Positions 24,631 to 35,000 are shown, numbered from the stretch's first letter. The stretch: 64,000 bases of DNA from Dyadobacter luticola (GCF_005860805.1 NZ_VCEJ01000004.1:868001-932000), one strand, 5' to 3'. Made by a program: numbers and translations. The notes: generated by a model not told the origin, from the letters alone.

Positions 24631-25638
24631 ATGGTACAATTAGGTCTTTTAATCACAAATAGTCATCGATTACTAAGTGTAGCAGCGATTTTAGATGTTT
24701 TTGAATCGGTCAATCATTTTTTAGAAAAGCAGAATGAGCCGAAATTTTACCATATCAGTCTTTTAACTCAAGACGAAAAACCGGATGCTTATTACGGAAA
24801 ATATACCTTACAACCACTCCAAAGTGCCGGAAATTTCGATTTAATCCTGATCCCGGCATTTGGCGCGGGCGATTTGGCGGCGTCGGTTTCCGGAAACAAA
24901 ATGTTCATTCCCTGGCTTTGGGAGCAGCATAAAAACGGGGCGGAAATCGCAAGCTTTTGTACCGGAGCCTTCCTCCTCGCTGCCGCCGGACTTTTAAACG
25001 GCCGCGAAGCGACCACGCATATTGATTCCGCACAGGCGCTGGCGTCCAATTTTCCCGACGTGATCCTGAAAAGTAACGCGGTGGTAACCGAAGACAAAGG
25101 TATTTTCACCAGCGGAGGCGCCACCAGTAGCTTCCATTTAATGCTGTATCTGATCCAGCGGCATTGCGGCAAAGAGCTTACATTGAAAACCGCCAAAATG
25201 TTTGCCATCGATATGGACCGCGAGCAGCAGACTTACTTCGGCACATTCGCGCCGTCGCAAAACCATGGCGATGGCCTGGTAAACATGGCGCAGCAAAAAA
25301 TTGAAAAAGAGTACCAGGAAGGCAGCACGATCGAAACATTGATCCAGGATATCCCGGCCAGCCGGCGCAATGTTGTTCGTCGGTTCAAACAAGCTATCGG
25401 TGTCACCCCGATCGAATATTTGCAGCGCACCCGGATCGAAGCGGCCAAAAAAATGCTCGCCCAAACCGACCAGAGCGTACTGGAAGTAATGCTGAATTCT
25501 GGCTATAATGATCTCAAATCGTTCAGGCAGCTTTTCAAAAAAAGCACTGGGGTTACGCCCAAAGAATATCGGGACAAATTCAACATTACCCGCCTGGAAT
25601 CAGCAGGCAGGCTTGAAAGACGCGCCGCCATGTTATAA
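24631..25638 (+). CDS. GlxA-family transcriptional regulator, DJ-1/PfpI plus AraC domain
   Basis: The 335-residue product has an N-terminal DJ-1/PfpI-like domain (about 1-195) with the nucleophile-elbow-like segment IASFCTGAFLLAAAGLL, and a C-terminal AraC helix-turn-helix pair (about 225-320: IEYLQRTRIEAAKKMLAQT, VLEVMLNSGYNDLKSFRQLF). Such regulators bind a small ligand in the DJ-1 domain and activate nearby genes. The best target candidate is the divergent DUF1579 gene. Its stop is five bases from the convergent end of the glycosidase gene. Confidence 0.92.
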   Translation: MVQLGLLITNSHRLLSVAAILDVFESVNHFLEKQNEPKFYHISLLTQDEKPDAYYGKYTLQPLQSAGNFDLILIPAFGAGDLAASVSGNKMFIPWLWEQHKNGAEIASFCTGAFLLAAAGLLNGREATTHIDSAQALASNFPDVILKSNAVVTEDKGIFTSGGATSSFHLMLYLIQRHCGKELTLKTAKMFAIDMDREQQTYFGTFAPSQNHGDGLVNMAQQKIEKEYQEGSTIETLIQDIPASRRNVVRRFKQAIGVTPIEYLQRTRIEAAKKMLAQTDQSVLEVMLNSGYNDLKSFRQLFKKSTGVTPKEYRDKFNITRLESAGRLERRAAML

Positions 25639-25643
25639 GTGCA

Positions 25644-28600
25644 TTAATTCAATTTTGCCACTTTTCTGAAAGCATGTTGCTCATCCTGAGTTATTTCTAC
25701 AATGTACATGCTGGCTGGAAGATTGGAAATGTTGAGCTTGTGCGAAAACTTGTTGTCTTTTTTGTCCAGATTGGTTTTGGAATGAAGGCGTCCTGATCCC
25801 GCATCGAAAACCTTGATCTCAATGTTTCCGAACCGCTCATTTGCCAGATCAATGCTGATAAAATCTGAGGTTGGATTTGGGTAAACCTTCACATCGGCGT
25901 GCAATGATTCAACGATCGGTAGCGCTGGCGCGGCGGAAGCTACTGCTGCGGTCCGGGCATTTGTTGCGGGTGCTGCTACCACAAAAATCGGCGTTTCGCT
26001 TGCTGTAACCGTCACTTTTCCATCGGTAATCGGCATATCCTGAACAGCCATAGTAGTACTTCCGGCGGTTGGGGTGTAAATTTTAGCAACACCATTTTCG
26101 CCCAAATCCAGTGTGTATTCTCCGGTGCGGCCAATCTCGTCGGGCACTGTCAGGACAAATAGGGATTTACCATTCAATTCATAGCGGTCCACAATCGGAT
26201 CAGCATAAATGGTTTCCTTGTAACGATAATCGCCAAATTGTTTGTTGACCTGATTAATGTAGTCCGCAGCTGGCCGGCGGGTCTGGTCAGCATTTAGCAA
26301 ACCCGAAGTTCCGAACATGCCCGAACCGGTATTGTCGTCATACATTTGATAAAAGAAAACTTTTTCGATGCCGGCCCTGGCGGAGAAAAGCGAGGTTCGT
26401 AAAACCCAGTCAGCCTGCGTGATCAGCTCCGATTTGTTACCGATCGGGATCGCTTTGAGCGGGCTTCCCTGATTCACATCATAGCCAGTTTCCGTGATCC
26501 ACACCGGCATATCCTGAGAAACTTCGTGCGAAGTTTTCATAAAATCATCCACAATTTGTTTGGCATTGGTTACCTCAGGAGCCGCGCCGCGGGTGGAAGT
26601 GCCGCTCTGATTCAAGGTGGCATTATCCACATACAGGTGAAAATTGACGATATCCCAGCAAAGATTCACAGAGCCATCGGCCTTATAACCACGGTATTGC
26701 TTGCACCAATCCACCATTCCTTTGATATAATCCGGCCCGGTAACCAGCCCTGCAATCACCACTTTCATATTCGGATCGGCGTTTTTGATACCAATGCCCG
26801 CACCCATGGTATTTTTATGACCATCGTAGAAAGCGGATAAGTTCGCCGCATATTCACGGGCAGTCTGGTAAGCTTTGCGGCCTTTCCACCATTTATCACG
26901 CTCGTTGTCGCATTCAATGTATTTGACCAGGTTCAAACCAATTTTCACTGAATTTGGCACGTCACCATTCCATCTCGGTGTGCTGTGCGTGCTCAGCAAA
27001 GCAGGGTCAACATTGGTATTGCTTCCGTAGCGGGCAGCATATTGAAAACCCATTTTCGCCTGCTCAATGTAAGAAAGCGGATCGGTGAAATCCTTGCCAA
27101 AACGCACCGGAACATTCTCATTGTCCTGCTCGCCAGCAGGATAGCTGTCGAGCATCCAGGTAGGTAATGTTTTCAGGCAAGCCAATACTTCAATATTCTC
27201 CGCTTTGCAGCGCTCGTAAATTGCATCGTAATTCCAGCCACCATAAATGGTTGGGTTATAGGTATAAACTCCTTCTTCCGGTTCCAGTTTTTGCCAGTCC
27301 ATATAATGACGGAAGCCGCCAAAGCTCTTCGCCATGTTCATCATCGGTTCATTAACCTGACCCGGATTGTTGCCCAGCTCGAAATTCCACTCATAACCAT
27401 TCACGCCAAACATATCTCCCAAACGCGCCGATTTTTGTGGTACTGGGCTAAAAGCTTGGGTAGGAGGGGTGTAGCTTCCGTAAAATTCCATTTCAGTTGG
27501 CAGCACACCCTGTACTTTCAAAACCAGGTAGCGGAAGTTGCTCACCGGCGAGCTCAGCGCAAACTGGCTGTCGTCAGACGCCTGACTGTCCGGGTTAGGG
27601 CCAACCCAGGTGTTGTATTGATAACCTTTAAATGTCGCAATCTGTACCCGCTCCCAGTTGGCATTGATAATAGACAAACTCATCGGGTTATCCGTCGCAG
27701 AGCCCTCATAATCAAAGAATTTGATACCATCGATCATGATCTGTTCGCCTGGTAGCAGCGGGTAATATGCCTCGTATTCGTTAAGCACTTTTCCCCAGCC
27801 AGTATTCACATTGACCTGTGTATTTCCATCAAAAAGCCCTTCCAGAGACTGGGTAGCATTCGTGAGCTGGTACCAGCGTTTTGGATCCAGCGTAATTTTT
27901 GCAGAGATCGCCGACGGGGCGGAGGTGTGGACAAGCTGCGTTTGCGTCACGTTATCTGCCGCTGCAAAAGACGCGCTGGCAGCTTGTGAGGCTGTAATGT
28001 TGGCAGTTCCTTCGCCAATTACTTTCGCTTTCCAGGTTCCTGTCGCGTTGGAAACGGTGATTACAGCGGTGTTGGATGAGGTAAATGTGATAGGCGCCTC
28101 GGTGCTGGTGCTGGTTGCAGTCAAAACAAAATCAGGTGCTGGGGCAGATTTTGGGGAGAGCGCCGCAAAAGTAATGGTAGGTTTTGGCTTCGGAATGTTA
28201 TTGCCAAACTGGACGTCAAACCAGTTGATGTTGAAATATCCTTTGTTGGCGTATAATCTCAAAACCTGATTTCCGGCGGTCAATGTCGCCGTCGTAGTCA
28301 GCGTCTGATAACTCTGCCAGCCGCCAGTCCAGGGAATAGAAATCTGTCCTAGCACAGTTCCAGCCGCATTTTTGATTTCCAATTTGCAATTTCCATTAGG
28401 AGATGCCACCCGGAATTGGAATGTATGGACACCCGCTGTGGTCACTTTCACGTGGTAATCCATCCAGTCGCCATCTTCAATGCTGCCCACATTCAGGACG
28501 CCGTCAATATCACCGGTATTTTCAGTCTGTATTTCACTAACCCCGTCGAAGTCCTCAGCTTCAATTTTGCCCGGGATTTTCTTGGTTATAAGGGGGGCGC

Positions 28601-29432
28601 TTCTGGTGGCCTCAAACCAATCCAGATTAAAAGCGCCTTGTCGCGCGTTAAAACGGATGACGTGGCTTCCCGCGGTCAGGACTGCAGTGGTACTTACTGT
28701 TACATAATTTTGCCATCCGCCGGTCCTGGGCACATTTACCTGGTTCAGTACCGGGCCGTAATCATTCTGTATTTCAATGATGCCATTTCCCCAGGCATTT
28801 GAGACGTGAAAATAAAATGTGTAAGTGCCAGCAGTTGCTACATTCACACTGTAATCGAGCCAGTCTGCATCATCAATGTCGGCCACGACATTACCGGCAC
28901 TCGCAGTTGCGCTATTTTCGATGCGGACAGTACGAGACATATCAAATAACTCAGCCTCTACTTTCCCGGGAAGGGCCGTAGTTGATCTGCTAATTTCAAA
29001 CCAGTTGATTGAAAAAATTCCGTGCTCTGCGGTGAGGCGAAGTGTTTGTTTGCCTTTTGGAAGTTTCGCCAGCATCGTAATAGTAGTCCAGCTTTGCATA
29101 CCACCTGTTCGCGGCACCGCTACCTGAGTAAGTACTGTCAGATCCGCCGCCCGGACGAGTTGCAAAGATGCGTTGTCGCTAAAACCGTTTGCAACGCGAA
29201 TTTTAAAAGTGAAATACCCAGCTTCAAAAGTTTCAAAACGATAACTAAGGAAACTATTATCCACCATCCCGCCAACATCCAGTCCACCGTCGGTGTCTAG
29301 GCAGGTTTCGGTGCTCACGTTTAACTTCGAATCGAAGCTTTCTGCTTCGAATTTACCGATAGCTGAGCGGTAAGTTTGCGCAAGGCAGTTAAAGCTGACA
29401 AGAATCAGCAGCGAGAGTAAAATATTTTTCAT
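25644..29432 (-). CDS. Secreted multidomain glycoside hydrolase: three CBM6-like modules, clan GH-A domain, T9SS sorting domain
   Basis: The 1262-residue product has a signal peptide (LVSFNCLAQ). Three CBM6-like modules follow at about 25-150, 155-275 and 285-405; each has a KIEAEDFD-like start and a conserved NWFD/E end. A Big-like linker (about 415-500) and a discoidin-like module (about 510-645) precede the catalytic domain at about 650-1075. That domain has an Asn-Glu acid/base candidate at Glu844 (CDNERD) and a nucleophile candidate at Glu981 (WITETGYD), placing it in clan GH-A and nearest to GH39-like enzymes by eye. The end is a T9SS sorting domain (VKVYPNPTSDFISI, then SMYIVEI). It probably degrades a plant or algal polysaccharide outside the cell. 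Confidence 0.88.
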   Translation of the reverse strand: MKNILLSLLILVSFNCLAQTYRSAIGKFEAESFDSKLNVSTETCLDTDGGLDVGGMVDNSFLSYRFETFEAGYFTFKIRVANGFSDNASLQLVRAADLTVLTQVAVPRTGGMQSWTTITMLAKLPKGKQTLRLTAEHGIFSINWFEISRSTTALPGKVEAELFDMSRTVRIENSATASAGNVVADIDDADWLDYSVNVATAGTYTFYFHVSNAWGNGIIEIQNDYGPVLNQVNVPRTGGWQNYVTVSTTAVLTAGSHVIRFNARQGAFNLDWFEATRSAPLITKKIPGKIEAEDFDGVSEIQTENTGDIDGVLNVGSIEDGDWMDYHVKVTTAGVHTFQFRVASPNGNCKLEIKNAAGTVLGQISIPWTGGWQSYQTLTTTATLTAGNQVLRLYANKGYFNINWFDVQFGNNIPKPKPTITFAALSPKSAPAPDFVLTATSTSTEAPITFTSSNTAVITVSNATGTWKAKVIGEGTANITASQAASASFAAADNVTQTQLVHTSAPSAISAKITLDPKRWYQLTNATQSLEGLFDGNTQVNVNTGWGKVLNEYEAYYPLLPGEQIMIDGIKFFDYEGSATDNPMSLSIINANWERVQIATFKGYQYNTWVGPNPDSQASDDSQFALSSPVSNFRYLVLKVQGVLPTEMEFYGSYTPPTQAFSPVPQKSARLGDMFGVNGYEWNFELGNNPGQVNEPMMNMAKSFGGFRHYMDWQKLEPEEGVYTYNPTIYGGWNYDAIYERCKAENIEVLACLKTLPTWMLDSYPAGEQDNENVPVRFGKDFTDPLSYIEQAKMGFQYAARYGSNTNVDPALLSTHSTPRWNGDVPNSVKIGLNLVKYIECDNERDKWWKGRKAYQTAREYAANLSAFYDGHKNTMGAGIGIKNADPNMKVVIAGLVTGPDYIKGMVDWCKQYRGYKADGSVNLCWDIVNFHLYVDNATLNQSGTSTRGAAPEVTNAKQIVDDFMKTSHEVSQDMPVWITETGYDVNQGSPLKAIPIGNKSELITQADWVLRTSLFSARAGIEKVFFYQMYDDNTGSGMFGTSGLLNADQTRRPAADYINQVNKQFGDYRYKETIYADPIVDRYELNGKSLFVLTVPDEIGRTGEYTLDLGENGVAKIYTPTAGSTTMAVQDMPITDGKVTVTASETPIFVVAAPATNARTAAVASAAPALPIVESLHADVKVYPNPTSDFISIDLANERFGNIEIKVFDAGSGRLHSKTNLDKKDNKFSHKLNISNLPASMYIVEITQDEQHAFRKVAKLN

Positions 29433-30086
29433 AGAGGAGGCAATAATTTTAACTCTAATATAGTAGTTGTTCGAACTAATTTATTTCAAGTATAGAAATT
29501 AATAACGTATAAGTGTAGGTAAAATAAGTTTACAAATTTCAAGTTTTTGGTGTAATCATTAATAAGTTGTATAGTTCTTTACAGCTTTCCTATGTTTTGG
29601 AAAAAGCCAAATCGCGCTGAATCCAATCAAAAGCGCAGAATTTCAATAAAAACTGTGTTTAAGATGATTCAGAGCACTTATTGGAAAATTTATATTAGAA
29701 AATTTTAAAAAATTTTGCTTGAAAAGTGTTTTCCACACCCGCAGTGGACTCGGTGAGTTATCCACATATACGTTATAGGGTTTCAAGCAAATGTCGTGCC
29801 TGCGATGTAGAGAATTGAAATAAGTTACGTAGCTGTATTTCTACATGAAAATGCGTTGTTAATGGGGCATTTTCTATGCAGTCTGGATGGGATTTAGGCG
29901 GGTTTAGCTAAGTGTGGAAACAGCGACGTAGGAGATGCTCGTCGTACTGAATTATGTAAAAAGCGTAGGGGCTCATTCGTGTAAATAAGCGAATGCCAGA
30001 GAAAGTGATTTTCGTCCCTTATGAGCAGAAAACACACTCTATCTGGCAAAATATTGTTTAGCCTAGTAAATGTTAGTGCTCGATAT
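29433..30086. other. Gene-free AT-rich region with DnaA boxes: candidate replication origin
   Basis: No gene is seen in these 654 bases. A very AT-rich tract (about 29655-29720) is followed by TTTTCCACA (29729-29737, one mismatch to the DnaA box) and a perfect box TTATCCACA (29758-29766). Further near-matches on the other strand are TGTGGAAAC (29913-29921) and TGTAAATAA (29980-29988). Most coding DNA to the left is on the minus strand and most to the right on the plus strand, as expected for divergent forks. No dnaA gene is near. Confidence 0.45.
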
Positions 30087-30350
30087 TCAGTTGAATGCAG
30101 GAATGTCGGGCTCTCCGCCTGGTTCCCGCAGGGGTTCTACCTCTGGTACCACAGGCTCGATTGACGGTGTTTCTGGCTCGGGTTGGATTGGCGGCGTTTC
30201 TGGATCATCTTCAAAAGGCGGCGTCTCCTCAGGAATGTTCGGCGAAGGCACTTCCGGCCGCGGATCAAAAGGCGGCGTTTCGTTTGGTTCTGAGAAGTCC
30301 GAGTTACCAAAAGGCTGATCCCAGCTAGTCGCAAATTGATAGATATCCAT
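30087..30350 (-). CDS. Small proline- and glutamate-rich protein of unknown function
   Basis: The 87-residue predicted product begins MDIYQFATSWDQPFGNSDF and continues as an acidic, proline-rich tail with irregular ETPPF / PETPSI units, without signal peptide, cysteine or membrane segment. A Gly/Ser-rich frame also exists on the plus strand; I prefer the minus frame because its first 20 residues are of mixed normal composition and it has a standard ATG. It begins 16 bases from a copy of a 12-base motif shared with the arsR-side promoter region. It could be a disordered adaptor; no function can be named. Confidence 0.5.
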   Translation of the reverse strand: MDIYQFATSWDQPFGNSDFSEPNETPPFDPRPEVPSPNIPEETPPFEDDPETPPIQPEPETPSIEPVVPEVEPLREPGGEPDIPAFN

Positions 30351-30365
30351 GATTTTTAATGTTGA

Positions 30366-30485
30366 TGATTCCCAAAAGTCTATACGCAGAATATAAAATA
30401 ACTGTGCCGGGGTTTTGCGGGAAATTTTGCTTAGGACATGATCATTTTTAAAGCCCTCTAAAATTTTTTCACCCTTTGGGAATCA
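30366..30485. promoter_or_regulatory. Inverted pair of an 11-base motif between divergent genes
   Basis: TGATTCCCAAA (30366-30376) and its exact reverse complement TTTGGGAATCA (30475-30485) lie 98 bases apart, each oriented the same way toward its own downstream gene (the Pro-rich gene on the left, arsR-type on the right). The next base also matches. This suggests a shared regulator site or paired promoter elements. Confidence 0.4.
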
Positions 30486-30508
30486 TTTCACCTTTGCACT
30501 TGTAGTGT

Positions 30509-30550
30509 CTGCACTGTGCAGTATTAATATATTCAAATCTATCGATATAT
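30509..30550. promoter_or_regulatory. Operator candidates upstream of the ArsR-type gene
   Basis: CTGCACTGTGCAG (30509-30521) is a perfect palindrome. TATCGATATAT (30540-30550) contains the TATCGATA palindrome and ends seven bases before the start codon at 30557. The TATCGATA motif recurs upstream of the efflux operon. Confidence 0.4.
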
Positions 30551-30556
30551 CAGGAA

Positions 30557-30832
30557 ATGGAAGTACGGAAAGTAGAGCGGATATCGAAGGCCCTGGGAGA
30601 TCCCAGCCGGATTGCAATTTTACAGCAGTTGCGTGAAAAGGAGAATTGTCTGTATTGTCACGAAATCCAGGATTTCATTGACCTGGCCCAGCCCTCGATT
30701 TCCCACCACGTCAAGCAGCTGGCCGACGCCGATTTGATTTACACATTAAAAGAAGGAAGAAACGTGAAGTACAAACTCAACCAAACAGTTCTCGACGAGT
30801 ACGTAGCATTTCTCAATACATTAAAAGTTTAA
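30557..30832 (+). CDS. ArsR-family transcriptional regulator
   Basis: The 91-residue product is a compact winged helix with KALGDPSRIAILQQL at 11-25 and the recognition helix AQPSISHHVKQL. A Cys-x2-Cys pair (Cys31 and Cys34, NCLYCHEI) is at the place of the metal-binding CVCDL motif of ArsR, so metal, metalloid or redox sensing is possible. It is followed at 155 bases by an RND efflux operon with a similar palindrome before it, so the likely role is repression of itself and of the pump. Confidence 0.88.
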   Translation: MEVRKVERISKALGDPSRIAILQQLREKENCLYCHEIQDFIDLAQPSISHHVKQLADADLIYTLKEGRNVKYKLNQTVLDEYVAFLNTLKV

Positions 30833-30846
30833 AATTTTTTACCTGG

Positions 30847-30867
30847 ATATATCGATACATTTCGATA
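30847..30867. promoter_or_regulatory. Operator candidate before the RND efflux operon
   Basis: TATCGA (30850-30855) and TCGATA (30862-30867) form an inverted repeat with a 6-base spacer. The flank ATATATCGATA repeats, apart from a base or two, the site before the ArsR-type gene at 30540. It lies in the 155-base gap between that gene and the efflux operon. Confidence 0.45.
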
Positions 30868-30987
30868 TGTCAATTCTCCCGAGTAGTAAGCCTAACAGTT
30901 TTTGAAAATCTTTGAGATTTAAGAAAAAGTTGAGGCGGACAAGTTTACAATCAATCGAATTATTTAAATACTTCAATATATACAAGC

Positions 30988-32070
30988 ATGGAAAAGACCA
31001 TCCAATCTGCAAAAATCGTATCCGGGCTCATCATTACCGGTGTGATCCTGCTCACCGTATTCTTTAAAGGATACACTTCAAAAGAAGGCGTGCCGCAAAA
31101 AGCAAAACCTGCCCCCGCGCCCGTCGTGACTGGCGTACCAGTTGATGTTCAGGTACTTCACTCGGAATCTTTAAATGATGAAATGACGGTTTCCGGAACG
31201 CTCCTGGCTTATCAGGACGTGAACATTACCAGCGAGCTGAACCGCAAAGTTGTAGCAGTTTACGCAAAAGAAGGAAAATCAGTAGCAGCAGGAACATTGC
31301 TCTTCAAACTAGACGATGCCGACCTGATCGCCGAGTTGGAACAATTGAAACAACAGGAAAAACTCGTGATCCTTAACGAAAAAAGATTCAAGGAACTCAT
31401 TGACAATGAGGCGGCAAAGCAGCAGGATTATGACGAAGCATTCACCAACCTGAAAGTAATCCAGGCCAAGATCGAGCAACTGAAAGTGACGATTGCCAAA
31501 ACCAGCATCCGTGCGCCTTTCAGCGGAAACCTTGGAATTGTAAATGTGCATACCGGCGCATACGTCACGCCCGGCGCTCCCCTCGCGCTACTTACAGACA
31601 ACAGCCGTCTTAAAATCGATTTCGCGGTTCCTGAAAAACATGCGAATACCTTGAAGACCGGCGACGAAGTGCAATACCGCGTAGAATCGGACGAAAAATT
31701 GTATAAAGCCACCATCGTAGCCCACGAAGCCGGCCTCGATCAATCGACCCGCACATTATTGATGCGGGCCGTCACCAACAATGCCAGCCGCGAGCTGTTA
31801 CCTGGCCAGAGTGCCCGACTTACCCTGCGTTTAGGCAATACCGGTAATGCGCTGATGGTGCCTAATCAGGCTTTGATCCCTTCTTCCAAAGGTTACAGCG
31901 TATTTGTCGTCAATAATCGTAAAGCAACTTTCAAACCCATCGAAGTCGGTCAGCGTAATGCATTTACCGTGCATGTGACCAAAGGACTTGCGCCTGGCGA
32001 CACGATTGTCACCAGCAACATGCTCCGCCTGGCTCCCGGCGCCGACGTCCAACTGGTTTCTGTTCATTAA
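30988..32070 (+). CDS. RND efflux periplasmic adaptor (membrane fusion protein)
   Basis: The 360-residue product has an N-terminal membrane anchor (about 10-26), a barrel-sandwich domain (VSGTLLAYQDVNITSEL), a short coiled hairpin (about 110-170, LEQLKQQEKLVILNEKRFKE), the returning lipoyl half (TSIRAPFSGNLGIVNVHTGA) and a beta-barrel with membrane-proximal domain. It links the inner-membrane pump to the outer-membrane channel. The pump gene follows after 12 bases, and the channel gene completes the operon. Confidence 0.93.
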   Translation: MEKTIQSAKIVSGLIITGVILLTVFFKGYTSKEGVPQKAKPAPAPVVTGVPVDVQVLHSESLNDEMTVSGTLLAYQDVNITSELNRKVVAVYAKEGKSVAAGTLLFKLDDADLIAELEQLKQQEKLVILNEKRFKELIDNEAAKQQDYDEAFTNLKVIQAKIEQLKVTIAKTSIRAPFSGNLGIVNVHTGAYVTPGAPLALLTDNSRLKIDFAVPEKHANTLKTGDEVQYRVESDEKLYKATIVAHEAGLDQSTRTLLMRAVTNNASRELLPGQSARLTLRLGNTGNALMVPNQALIPSSKGYSVFVVNNRKATFKPIEVGQRNAFTVHVTKGLAPGDTIVTSNMLRLAPGADVQLVSVH

Positions 32071-32082
32071 AATTCCATTCTC

Positions 32083-35000
32083 ATGAGTGCTATATCTCAG
32101 GTAAGTATTTCCCGGCCGGTTCTGGCCGGGGTGATGTCCGTACTGCTTATACTTTTCGGTATCGTCGGTTATACGTTCTTAGGAACCCGCGAATATCCGG
32201 TGACAGACTCCCCGATTGTGATGGTGACGACGGTTTATCCCGGTGCAAGTGCCGATATCATCGCCTCCCAGGTAACCAAACCTTTGGAAGAAGCCATCGC
32301 GGAAGCGAACGGTATCCGCGCGGTTTCGTCCACGTCACGCGAGCAGGTGAGCATTATCACCGTCGAGTTTGAGCTCAATGCCGATCTCGAAGCCGCAGCC
32401 AATGATGTGCGTGACAAAGTTTCCAAATCGCGCCAGCAGCTGCCGACGGACATTGAACCCACGATCGTTGAAAAAGCCGGCCCGGCGGATTTCCTGGTTT
32501 TCCTGACAGTTCAGAGCAAGACCAAAACATTGGAAGACGTCACAGATTTTGTCAATATCAACATTAAAGAACGCTTGCAATCCATCCCCGGCGTCCGGCT
32601 GGTGGATTCTTACGCAGGACGGAAACGCGCGATGCGCCTCCGCATGGACCCGGTGAAACTGGCAGCCTACGGATTGACGCCGATCGACATTCAGAAGGCT
32701 TTGCAGCGTGAAAATGTGGATTTGCCCAGCGGCCGGATCGAAGGCCAGAATACGGAAGTTACCCTGCGTACCCAAGGCAGGCTGGTGACCGAAGAGGATT
32801 TTAACAACATGATTATCCGCGAAAGCGAAGGAGCGATTGTCCGCTTCAAAGATGTGGGCGAGGCGATCATGTCGTCGCAAAATGAGCGGACAGCCATGAT
32901 TATTTACAATGGAAAAAGGGCCGACTATGGCGTGGGTACCGGCGTAAGTCCGCAGCGTGGTGCCAACTCATTGGCGATTGTAGATGAGTTCAAAAACCGT
33001 TTTGAAGAAATCAAAAAGACCGCCCCGAAAGAATATGAAATTGCTCTGGGAAAAGACTTTACTGTTCCTGTAAGAAACTCATTGTCAGAAGTTGAAGAAA
33101 CATTATTGCTCGCTTTTGCGCTGGTATCCCTCATTATTTTTGTCTTCCTCAGAGACTGGCGCAGCACATTGATCCCGCTCCTCGCGATCCCGGTTTCCAT
33201 CGTCTCGGCATTCTTCATCATGTACATTGCCGGGTTTTCGATCAACGTCTTGACATTGCTCGGACTGGTACTCGCAATCGGACTGGTGGTGGATGATGCG
33301 ATCATTGTTTTGGAAAACATTTACAGTAAAGTCGAGGAAGGTATGTCGCCGATCCAGGCGGCGCGGCAGGGTTCCAATGAAATTTATTTTGCGGTGATTT
33401 CGACGACCATCACCCTGGTGGCAGTTTTTCTTCCGATTTTATTTTTAGGTGGATTGACAGGCCGTTTGTTCAAAGAATTTGCGATCGTCGTCGCGGGCTC
33501 GGTGACGGTATCGGCATTCGTAGCATTAACACTCACACCGATGATGAGCGCTTATCTGCTCAAAACAGGTACGTCCCATAATTGGCTTTATAAAAAAACA
33601 GAACCGTGGTTCGAAGCGCTGAACAATGCGTATGCACGCTCATTGTCGGCATTTATGAAAGTACGCTGGCTGGGTGTGGTATTATTGCTCGTATCATTTG
33701 GTGTGGCTTACTGGCTCGCGCCTAAGCTGCCGTCGGAACTGGCCCCGCTGGAAGACCGGTCGATGATCGGTCTCGCGGTGATCGCGCCGGAAGGTACTTC
33801 CTACGAAAGTATGGAAGCCAGTATGAAGGAAATCGGCAACTATATCGCCGATTCTATCCCTGATTTGAACTCCGAAAGAACTTACACAGCCGTTGCGGCG
33901 GCGGGCGGAACATTGGCGCAGCCGGTCAATGGTGGTTTTCAATGGATATTTTTAAATGAACCCAAAGACCGGAAAAGCGGACTTACCCAGGCGCAGATCT
34001 TCCAGAAGCTGGTGATGGCCGCCGGTCAGTTCCGGAATGTGCTGATCATTCCCGTGCAGACGCCGACGATCGGAGGTTACGGAAATACGCAACCCGTGCA
34101 GTATGTGATCCAGGCGCCGAGTTTGAAAGGTTTGATCGATGTGATGCCGAAATTGATGTCGCAGGTAGGGGGTAATAAAAAGCTGAATTTCGCCGATGCG
34201 GATTTTAAAATCAACCGTCCGGAAATCAGCATTAGCATTGACCGTCAAAGAGCGGCGCAGCTGGGCATTTCTACACAGGATATTGGTCAAACATTGCAGC
34301 TGGCACTGAGCAGCCGCAGGTACGGATACTTTATTTATAATGACCGCCAGTACGAAGTCATCGGCCAGCTCGACCGCGAAGACCGCTCGGCTCCTTACGA
34401 TCTGAAATCACTCTATTTGAAATCTGGCAGCGGGGAAATGGTTTCACTGGACAATGTGACGAAACAAAATGAAGGTATCAGTCCGCCAGCGATTTACCGA
34501 TATAATCAAAATTACAGCGCCACCATCTCGGCGACACCCGCAGCCGGGGTAAGTCTGGGAGAGGCGATCCAGGAACTGGATAAAATCGCTGCCAAAGAAC
34601 TTCCGAAAGGTTTTACCACAGCATTAGCCGGACAAAGCCGCGATTATTCCGAAAGCAGTTCCAGCCTGATCTTCGCCTTCGTTTTCGCGATCGTGCTGAT
34701 TTACCTGGTCCTGGCCGCGCAGTTTGAAAGTCTGGTCGATCCGTTTATCATTCTTTTGACGGTTCCGATGGCGCTGACCGGCGCATTGCTAAGTCTCTGG
34801 TTCACTGCACAAACGATCAATATTTTCAGCCAGATAGGTATCATTATGCTGATTGGTCTGATCACCAAGAATGGTATCCTGATCGTAGAATTCGCGAACC
34901 AGAGCAAGGAGGAAGGCCACACAACATTCCAGGCTGCGAAGGCGGCGGCGGTATCCCGGTTCCGGCCGATTCTGATGACCACGCTGGCGATGATATTCGG

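Noticed and set aside
30070..30318. A Gly/Ser-rich frame on the plus strand opposite the Pro-rich gene
   Set aside because: Its composition is the mirror of the Pro/Glu repeats; the minus frame has a more natural N-terminus. Neither is proven.
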